A DNA stretch of 7,454 bases from JACRPI01 sp041671005. Its GTDB lineage: Archaea > Nanobdellota > Nanobdellia > Woesearchaeales > DSVV01. Below the pieces are notes generated by a model, which was not told where the DNA came from, did not search any database, and saw nothing but the letters and a program-made list of their open reading frames with translations. The position numbers were made by a program, and so were the translations under genes. Positions 1 to 4,373 of the stretch are shown here, piece by piece (position 1 is the first letter of the stretch; each line of letters begins with the position of its first letter). The stretch lies in NCBI GenBank assembly GCA_041671005.1, contig JBAZCJ010000070.1, forward strand, positions 1 to 7,454, written 5' to 3'.

Positions 1-735
1 ACGTTGTTCAATAATCTCTTTATGTTTCATTGTTGCTGATGGATCAAATTTCCATGAATTTGAACAAATATGGAGAGGAATTTTCCGAGCAAATAAAAGC
101 TCTGCAAACATACCAGAACCTATTTTATTATAAATTGCATAGGAAGTAATAGCGTCACTACCAAACAAACAAAGATGTGCATTTTTCATAGCAACGCCTG
201 CAGCACTATCAACGTAATACCTAACAGAAATTCCTGCCGCTGCAAGTTCTGTTGCAGTTTTCCTTCCTTGAAAAAGAGGCCGAGTTTCAGTATTGTGAAC
301 AACAAATTTTTTTCCTTGTTTTTTTGCTTCTATAAGAACACCAATTACAGCTGAAGAATGACAATGAGTATAAATTATAGAATTATGTCGAATCTTTGCC
401 GCACCCAACTTTACAATACGTTTTTTTGCATGTTCAAAAAAATTAATAACTTCTGTAACTCGAGAAGAAATACCTGAATAAAATTCATGATCATCTGTAT
501 ATGAATAAATATTATCAAAAACATAAGTCAATGCATTACGAAGACAAGGTTCTGTTGGTCGTGTTGCAAGCAACTGCTTTCGTGCATCAAATAATTCAGC
601 AAGCAAGGCTTCTCTTGTTACTGTACGAGATTCTTTTATAATAAGTAAAAGAGAAGAAACCCCTTCACGAGCAACTGCTTCTGCCCCTTGTATGTGAAGA
701 TCCTTAATTTGTCTAACTACTTCGTGAAATTTCAT
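1..735 (-). CDS. aIF2B-like / ribose-1,5-bisphosphate isomerase family protein (partial, 3' end missing)
   Basis: I translated 245 codons from ATG (735-733) without a stop; the frame continues past the left edge. The family comprises eIF2B alpha/beta/delta-like proteins, including archaeal ribose-1,5-bisphosphate isomerase (R15Pi), which makes ribulose-1,5-bisphosphate in the AMP salvage / type III RuBisCO pathway, and the related MtnA. Visible signatures are a helical N-terminal region (about 1-105), YTHCHSSAVIG (122-132), VHNTETRPLFQGR (146-158), a VDSAAG segment (175-180) and FGSDAI with NKIGSG (191-208). From memory, Thermococcus R15Pi uses Cys133 and Asp202. Here Cys125 and Asp194 have the same 69-residue spacing, which favours an enzyme over a purely regulatory subunit. 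Family members are usually about 310-325 residues, so roughly 65-80 are missing. It lies 18 nt after the gene ending at 754 and is probably co-transcribed with it. No Shine-Dalgarno motif precedes its ATG. Family is confident; substrate is less so. Confidence 0.88.
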   Translation of the reverse strand, partial: MKFHEVVRQIKDLHIQGAEAVAREGVSSLLLIIKESRTVTREALLAELFDARKQLLATRPTEPCLRNALTYVFDNIYSYTDDHEFYSGISSRVTEVINFFEHAKKRIVKLGAAKIRHNSIIYTHCHSSAVIGVLIEAKKQGKKFVVHNTETRPLFQGRKTATELAAAGISVRYYVDSAAGVAMKNAHLCLFGSDAITSYAIYNKIGSGMFAELLFARKIPLHICSNSWKFDPSATMKHKEIIEQR

Positions 736-753
736 AGTATAAAAAATAAAAAA

Positions 754-990
754 TTATTTTCGGCGTTTCTTTTTCTTAACACCTAATTTTCTCTCAATAA
801 GTGTTTCTTCACGCTCTATTTTCATTTCTTCAGCTGCAATACGTCGTGCGATTTTTTCAATATTTAAATCAACACGTGCAATGCGTCGCTCAAGTAGGAC
901 AAGAATGCGCAAACTATATACAATTGCTGCAAGTGTACCTACGATAATTGCAAGAATAATTACTTCCAATGAAACCCCTTCTGCTACCAT
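754..990 (-). CDS. Small membrane-anchored coiled-coil protein, function unknown
   Basis: This 78-residue protein is not one I recognise. Residues about 8-27 (SLEVIILAIIVGTLAAIVYS region) form one hydrophobic helix long enough to cross the membrane. It is followed by Arg28 and another hydrophobic stretch. Residues 37-65 have hydrophobic residues in heptad order (I37, V40, I44, I47, I51, I58, I65), with dense Arg/Glu in between, predicting a parallel coiled coil. The tail (72-78) is almost all Lys/Arg. A plausible shape is an N-terminal membrane anchor with a cytosolic oligomerising stalk and a basic end that could touch nucleic acid or phospholipid; this is inference. The start at 990 is well supported by a strong Shine-Dalgarno 7 nt upstream and by an archaeal promoter behind it. 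The gene is divergent from orc1 across the origin and leads a probable two-gene operon. Confidence 0.8.
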   Translation of the reverse strand: MVAEGVSLEVIILAIIVGTLAAIVYSLRILVLLERRIARVDLNIEKIARRIAAEEMKIEREETLIERKLGVKKKKRRK

Positions 991-996
991 AATTAA

Positions 997-1005
997 CCCT
1001 CCTTT
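997..1005 (-). promoter_or_regulatory. Strong Shine-Dalgarno for the small membrane protein
   Basis: Read on the minus strand this is AAAGGAGGG, with GGAGG at 1002-998 and 7 nt between it and the ATG at 990. It is the best ribosome-binding site in the window and fixes the start of the 78-residue gene. It contrasts with orc1, which has none. Confidence 0.85.
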
Positions 1006-1026
1006 CTTAATTTTATATGTAAGGGG

Positions 1027-1040
1027 ATATAAAAAGCTTT
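1027..1040 (-). promoter_or_regulatory. Predicted archaeal promoter (BRE/TATA) for the leftward operon
   Basis: On the minus strand the sequence reads AAAGC followed by TTTTTATAT, resembling a TFB-recognition element followed by a TATA box. Transcription starting about 25 nt downstream would begin near 1005-1008. That leaves a leader of about 15-18 nt that just includes the Shine-Dalgarno. A second TATA-like string (ATATAAAA, around 1011-1018) is too close to the start codon to serve this gene. The promoter lies at the left border of the origin, about 46 bp from the left ORB element. Confidence 0.55.
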
Positions 1041-1085
1041 CTTTTTACTTAAGAAAAGTAACAAAAACAACACAAATTTATTTTT

Positions 1086-1117
1086 TACACCCCCTCCCCA
1101 TCATTTCCTATGGAAAC
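1086..1117 (-). repeat. Left ORB (origin recognition box) element
   Basis: On the minus strand this reads GTTTCCATAGGAAA, then TGAT, then GGGGAGGGGGTGTA. The TTTCC/GGAAA arms (1104-1116) are a perfect inverted repeat around a 3-nt centre. The dyad plus downstream G-string is the hallmark of archaeal ORB sites bound by the Orc1 winged helix and AAA+ domain. The G-string points left, away from the AT-rich core. Compared with the right ORB, the spacer from dyad to first G is the same (4 nt), but the G-run is broken by an A and is 4 nt longer. Confidence 0.82.
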
Positions 1118-1259
1118 AACAAATAATCAATACACATACTCCCTACAATCATAATAAAAATATTAAATGTATAAATAAATACATATTATTATTAATAAAA
1201 AATAATTAATTAAATATAATAAATTATTATCACATATTCTCTCAAATAAATATCTAAAT

Positions 1260-1275
1260 AAATAAATATTTATTT
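1260..1275. repeat. 16-bp perfect AT palindrome in the unwinding region
   Basis: AAATAAATATTTATTT is its own reverse complement, centred between 1267 and 1268. In DNA this AT-rich, palindromes of this size can arise by chance, so a functional role is only possible. Confidence 0.45.
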
Positions 1276-1334
1276 TTTATTTCGTTTTTATAATTTATAT
1301 TTTAATTTAAATTATAATATTTTTATTTTGTTAT

Positions 1335-1347
1335 TTTCCATATGAAA
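1335..1347. repeat. ORB-like dyad without a G-string inside the AT core
   Basis: TTTCCATATGAAA matches the right ORB dyad (TTTCCATACGAAA, 1554-1566) at 12 of 13 positions and has the same arm spacing. It lacks the GGGGGTGTA box and is followed instead by a T-run. It lies almost exactly midway between the outer ORBs (dyad centres 1110, 1341, 1560). It could be a weak internal Orc1 contact or a degenerate ORB. Confidence 0.5.
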
Positions 1348-1385
1348 TTTTTTTATTATTTTTTTTAATCTTTTTATTTATTTTA

Positions 1386-1399
1386 TTTCTATATAGAAA
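1386..1399. repeat. 14-bp perfect palindrome TTTC-TATATA-GAAA
   Basis: TTTCTATATAGAAA is a perfect palindrome centred between 1392 and 1393. Its TTTC/GAAA arms echo the ORB dyad arms but with a longer centre and no G-string. It marks the switch from the T-rich tract to the alternating TA tract. Function unknown. Confidence 0.45.
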
Positions 1400-1553
1400 A
1401 TAATAATATAATAATATATATTATAATAAATATATTATTATATAATAACAAAAACTAAAAAAGCCATAATAACTATTATAAAGTAAATAAAAACATAATT
1501 TAATATATATTAATAATAAAAAAACAACAACCCTTAAAACAAACAACAACATT

Positions 1554-1580
1554 TTTCCATACGAAACTAAGGGGGGTGTA
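1554..1580 (+). repeat. Right ORB (origin recognition box) element
   Basis: The element reads TTTCCATACGAAA, CTAA, then GGGGGGTGTA on the plus strand. It has the dyad, the 4-nt spacer and the G-string ending in the same GGGGGTGTA as the left ORB, in the opposite orientation. The G-string points right, toward orc1 and away from the AT core. One arm position is imperfect (TTTCC against CGAAA). It resembles the ORBs of Pyrococcus and haloarchaeal origins in layout. Confidence 0.82.
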
Positions 1581-1618
1581 CAACAAAATAAAAAAAGAGT
1601 TCCATTGTATGCTCTTAA

Positions 1619-1638
1619 ATTTCCTATGGAAAAGAGGT
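1619..1638 (+). promoter_or_regulatory. ORB-like dyad upstream of the orc1 promoter; candidate autoregulatory site
   Basis: ATTTCCTATGGAAA (1619-1632) is identical over 14 bases to 1103-1116 in the left ORB, and is followed by AGAGGT rather than a full G-string. Its dyad centre lies about 65 bp upstream of the predicted orc1 transcription start and about 28 bp before the TATA box. Bound Orc1 could therefore influence its own transcription; that is inference. It may also simply be a third, weaker origin site. Confidence 0.6.
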
Positions 1639-1653
1639 AAAAAAACATTAGTT

Positions 1654-1668
1654 CAAAAACTATATAAA
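1654..1668 (+). promoter_or_regulatory. orc1: Predicted orc1 promoter (BRE/TATA), leaderless start
   Basis: TATATAAA at 1661-1668 is a near-consensus archaeal TATA box, preceded by A-rich CAAAAAC (1654-1660) that could act as the TFB-recognition element. The centre of the box is about 26 nt before the ATG at 1691, so transcription should begin at or within a base or two of the start codon. This fits a leaderless mRNA and explains the missing Shine-Dalgarno. The same transcript probably continues through DP1 and DP2. Confidence 0.7.
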
Positions 1669-1690
1669 CCTTTATTTCTCATGGAATTAT

Positions 1691-2899
1691 ATGGACGAAA
1701 ACATTAATAATATTTTTGAAAAATTTCTTAGTAGAGATTCTGTATTCAAAGATAAAAAAGTCCTTCAATCCTCATATACACCAGATGCATTACTTCACAG
1801 GGATGAAGAAATAAACACTCTTGCCAAAATTTTAGCACCAGCATTACGAAAAGAAAGGCCTTCAAACGTATTTCTTTATGGTAAAACAGGCACAGGAAAA
1901 ACTGTTACAGCAACATATACTACAGGAGAAATAATAAAACACGCAGAAAAGAAAAATATACCATTAAAGGTTGTATATGTTAATTGCAAATTAAATAGAA
2001 TAGCTGATACTGAATACAGAGTTATTGCACAGTTAGCAAGAGAATTTAATAAAGAAATTCCTGCAACAGGTTTACCGACAGATGAAGTGTATAAAATTTT
2101 TTTTAATGCAATTGATGAAAAAGAACAAATTATTATTTTTATTTTAGATGAAATTGATCAATTAATTAAAAAAGTTGGTGATGAGATTATTTATAATTTA
2201 ACAAGGATTAATACAAATCTCAAAAAAAGTCAAATTTCCCTTATTGGTATTTCTAATGATCTCGTATTTACAGATAATCTTGATCCTCGCGTTAAGTCTT
2301 CTTTAAGTGAAGAAGAAATTATTTTTCCACCTTATAATGCATTACAGCTTCAAGAAATTTTAAGAAGAAGAAGTACCGCTGCGTTTAAAGAAAATGTAAT
2401 TCAATCAGGGGTGCTTGAAAAATGTGCTGCGTATGCTGCACGAGAACATGGTGATGCGCGCCGTGCACTTGAACTTCTGCGTGTTGCTGGTGAAATTACA
2501 GAGCGTAATGGTGAACAACAATTAAAAATAGAGCATATTGATCTTGCAGAAGAAAAAATTGAGCGAGATAGAGTTATAGATATTGTTAAAACACAACCGC
2601 GGCAACAGCAAACAACATTATATACTATTTTTTCTTTGTATAATGATCAAAAGTCAATAATTTATACAGGAGATGTTTATGATGTGTACAAATCTATCTG
2701 TGGTAAGGTTGGATTATATCCTTTGACTCAACGAAGAGTTTCAGATATTATTGCAGAACTTGATATGCTTGGAATTATTAATGCAAAGGTTGTTTCAAAA
2801 GGTCGTTTTGGTCGTACACGTGAAATTTCTGTTGCAATTCCACAATCAGTAAAGCCTAAAATAATGACAATATTACAACAAAGTTTAGGATTAGCATAA
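1691..2899 (+). CDS. orc1: Orc1/Cdc6 replication initiator protein
   Basis: This 402-residue protein has the usual length for archaeal Orc1/Cdc6. It binds ORB sites at the origin as an ATPase, distorts the DNA and recruits the MCM helicase. AAA+ signatures appear in order: Walker A GKTGTGKT (64-71), an initiator-specific segment after it (about 100-117, LNRIADTEYRVIAQLA), Walker B ILDEID (151-156), sensor 1 GISND (186-190), a DPRVKSSL segment (198-205) with the likely arginine finger, and sensor 2 GDARRALELL (254-263). Residues about 300-395 form the winged-helix DNA-binding domain, with RRVSDIIAELDMLGII (348-363) as likely recognition helix and GRFGRTREI (371-379) as the wing. All catalytic motifs look intact. 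The ATG at 1691 is chosen because the TATA box at 1661-1668 places the transcription start there. The gene lies beside its presumed binding sites, and the DP1 gene follows after 15 nt. Confidence 0.97.
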   Translation: MDENINNIFEKFLSRDSVFKDKKVLQSSYTPDALLHRDEEINTLAKILAPALRKERPSNVFLYGKTGTGKTVTATYTTGEIIKHAEKKNIPLKVVYVNCKLNRIADTEYRVIAQLAREFNKEIPATGLPTDEVYKIFFNAIDEKEQIIIFILDEIDQLIKKVGDEIIYNLTRINTNLKKSQISLIGISNDLVFTDNLDPRVKSSLSEEEIIFPPYNALQLQEILRRRSTAAFKENVIQSGVLEKCAAYAAREHGDARRALELLRVAGEITERNGEQQLKIEHIDLAEEKIERDRVIDIVKTQPRQQQTTLYTIFSLYNDQKSIIYTGDVYDVYKSICGKVGLYPLTQRRVSDIIAELDMLGIINAKVVSKGRFGRTREISVAIPQSVKPKIMTILQQSLGLA

Positions 2900-2903
2900 G
2901 GGG
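2898..2903 (+). promoter_or_regulatory. polB: Weak Shine-Dalgarno for DP1, decides the start
   Basis: AAGGGG overlaps the orc1 stop codon and ends 11 nt before ATG 2915. An in-frame TTG at 2906 would be only 2 nt from this motif, too close for use, so ATG 2915 is preferred. The motif is not an ideal match to the usual GGAGG core. Confidence 0.45.
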
Positions 2904-2914
2904 TTTTGATTTTA

Positions 2915-4372
2915 ATGATAGCTGCAAAAGAATTAATAACCTTTCTCTTGAGTAAACAAATTGTAGTCACAAGTAAAAATCTCTCTCTACTTAAAAAAAA
3001 AGATGAAGAATCATTAGGAAAATTATTTGAAATAATAAAAATGAGTTCAGAAGATGAAATAAAAAAAATACTTTCCTCGATGATAGAAGAACCAAAAAAT
3101 GATGAGGTATCTGGTGCTGTTTCTGTTATATATTCTTGCGCAATAAAAAATACAAGAACAACCTTTACAGATTTTGTTTCATATTTTAATGCACGCTATA
3201 AATATATTGAAAAGATTTTGCGTAATAGACAAGAGTTACAAAATGTCACCTCTATTCGTCGTGTAAGTCAAAAAGATGAAAAAGAACAAGTTGCTGTTAT
3301 TGGAATGGTAAAGAAAATTAATGAAACAAAAAATAATAATATTATTGTGACTGTAGAAGATCAAACAGGAGAAATTAATCTTCTTATTTCTAAAAACAAA
3401 AGAGAAGTTTTTGATTCCGTAAAAGTATTAGTATTGGATGAAATTATTGGGGCAGTTGGAGTTTCAGGAAAAGGAATAATTTTTGTCAATAAAATTTTAT
3501 ACCCTGATATTCCTGTCTATAATGAGTTAAAAAAATCACCTGTGGAAGAATATGCTATCTTTTTATCAGACTTTCATGTAGGTTCTAAACAATTTTTAGA
3601 TCAAAGCTTTGAAAAATTTCTTAGATGGATAAATAATGAAATAGGTGATGAAAAACAACGAGAGTTGGTAAAAAAAATAAAATATATTTTTATTATGGGT
3701 GATATTGTTGATGGTGTTGGTATCTATCCTGGTCAGGAAAAAGATTTAGAAATAATAGATATTTATGACCAATATACAGAAGCAGCACGTCTATTAAGTA
3801 AAATTCCAAAACACATGCAGCTTATTATTTGTCCAGGGAATCATGATGCAGTTCGTATGGCTGAACCTCAGATGCCATTTTATGAAGATATTGCAAAACC
3901 TATATATGATTTACCTAATGCACTTATTGTTAGCAACCCATCATGGGTTACAATTGGTGCCCAAGAAGGATTTCCAGGGATTACAGTGTTGTTGTATCAT
4001 GGGTATAGTTTTGATTATTATATTGCAAATGTGGATGATATCCGAAATAATGGGGGGTATGATAGAGCTGATTTAGTGATGAAATTCCTCTTACAAAAAC
4101 GTCATCTTGCACCAACACATGCATCATGTTTGTATATTCCTTATGCTGAACATGATCCATTAATTATTTCAAAAATTCCAGATATTTTTGCAACAGGTCA
4201 TTTACATAAAACATCTGTTTCAACATACAGAAATGTAACATTAATTTGTGGTAGTTGTTGGCAGGGAAAAACAGCATTTCAAGAAAAAGTAGGTCATAAT
4301 CCAGAGCCTGGCAGAGTACCTCTTGTAAATTTACAAACAAGAGAAATGAAAATATTGAGGTTTGGAGAATAA
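2915..4372 (+). CDS. polB: DNA polymerase D small subunit DP1 (Mre11-like 3'-5' exonuclease)
   Basis: DP1 is the proofreading exonuclease subunit of the archaeal replicative polymerase PolD and is related to the B subunits of eukaryotic polymerases. Numbering from ATG 2915 (485 residues): the N-terminal 110 or so are helical and charged; about 120-195 form an OB fold (VAVIGMVKKI, VTVEDQTGEINLLI); the rest is the calcineurin-like phosphoesterase domain. All metal-binding motifs are present: SDFHVGS (218-224), MGDIVDG (261-267), GNHDAVR (308-314), YHGYSFD (361-367) and GHLHK (428-432). Unlike the inactivated eukaryotic relatives, it should therefore be an active exonuclease. It is shorter than Pyrococcus DP1 (about 610-620 residues from memory), mostly through a reduced N-terminal region. 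A TTG at 2906 would add three residues. It sits between orc1 and the DP2 gene, whose ATG begins after one intervening base, so co-translation with its partner subunit is likely. Confidence 0.96.
   Translation: MIAAKELITFLLSKQIVVTSKNLSLLKKKDEESLGKLFEIIKMSSEDEIKKILSSMIEEPKNDEVSGAVSVIYSCAIKNTRTTFTDFVSYFNARYKYIEKILRNRQELQNVTSIRRVSQKDEKEQVAVIGMVKKINETKNNNIIVTVEDQTGEINLLISKNKREVFDSVKVLVLDEIIGAVGVSGKGIIFVNKILYPDIPVYNELKKSPVEEYAIFLSDFHVGSKQFLDQSFEKFLRWINNEIGDEKQRELVKKIKYIFIMGDIVDGVGIYPGQEKDLEIIDIYDQYTEAARLLSKIPKHMQLIICPGNHDAVRMAEPQMPFYEDIAKPIYDLPNALIVSNPSWVTIGAQEGFPGITVLLYHGYSFDYYIANVDDIRNNGGYDRADLVMKFLLQKRHLAPTHASCLYIPYAEHDPLIISKIPDIFATGHLHKTSVSTYRNVTLICGSCWQGKTAFQEKVGHNPEPGRVPLVNLQTREMKILRFGE
4357..4367 (+). 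promoter_or_regulatory. polC: Shine-Dalgarno for DP2, inside the end of DP1
   Basis: The last codons of DP1 contain GAGG (4357-4360) and GGAG (4364-4367). The second lies 6 nt before ATG 4374, a normal spacing. Placement inside the upstream gene suggests that translation of DP2 is coupled to that of DP1. Confidence 0.6.
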
Positions 4373-4373
4373 A

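Larger units (their letters stand above)
1141..1550. other. AT-rich duplex unwinding element between the ORB elements
   Basis: By hand count about 39 of these 410 bases are G or C (roughly 9-10%), and only about 12 of 200 in 1241-1440. Composition is patchy: A-rich at about 1147-1262, strongly T-rich on the plus strand at about 1268-1390 (roughly 70% T in 1321-1380), alternating TA at 1401-1450, and A-rich again to 1550. This would melt easily and is placed as expected for the site of initial unwinding. No credible gene was found; reading frames through it encode only low-complexity Tyr/Phe/Leu-rich strings. Confidence 0.75.
1086..1638. other. Predicted chromosomal replication origin (oriC)
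   Basis: This intergenic region lies directly upstream of orc1/cdc6. It contains two Orc1-binding-type elements in opposite orientation (1086-1117 and 1554-1580), two more dyads of the same 13-bp layout (1335-1347 and 1620-1632), and an extremely AT-rich core between the outer elements. Archaeal oriC regions typically combine inverted ORB elements, an AT-rich unwinding element and an adjacent orc1/cdc6 gene; all three are here. Genes diverge from it on both sides, as expected for co-direction with replication. No convincing protein-coding gene is present in it. Confidence 0.85.

Noticed and set aside
881..1126. 81-codon plus-strand reading frame
   Set aside because: It lies antisense to the small membrane protein, whose start, Shine-Dalgarno and coiled-coil pattern are convincing, and its end runs through the left ORB.
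1141..1550. CRISPR array, tandem iterons or RNA gene in the AT-rich region
   Set aside because: There are no evenly spaced exact repeats of useful length and no GC-rich foldable segment. Repetition here reflects simple AT composition.
1597..1614. GAGTTCCATTGTATGCTC as a further ORB or hairpin
   Set aside because: It has one TTCC half-site but no matching GGAA arm and no G-string, and the inverted GAG/CTC ends are only 3 bp.
1421..1648. 75-codon minus-strand reading frame across the origin
   Set aside because: It is a low-complexity Phe/Tyr/Leu/Ile string made by AT-rich DNA. It covers the right ORB and the dyad near orc1 and has no supporting ribosome-binding site.
1681..1707. Eight-codon upstream reading frame (ATG 1681) overlapping the orc1 start out of frame
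   Set aside because: The TATA box places the transcription start near 1691, so this ATG should not be in the mRNA. It would matter only if a longer leader were shown.
2906..2914. TTG start for DP1 at 2906
   Set aside because: It leaves only 2 nt between the AAGGGG motif and the start codon. ATG 2915 has better spacing and is the commoner start codon.
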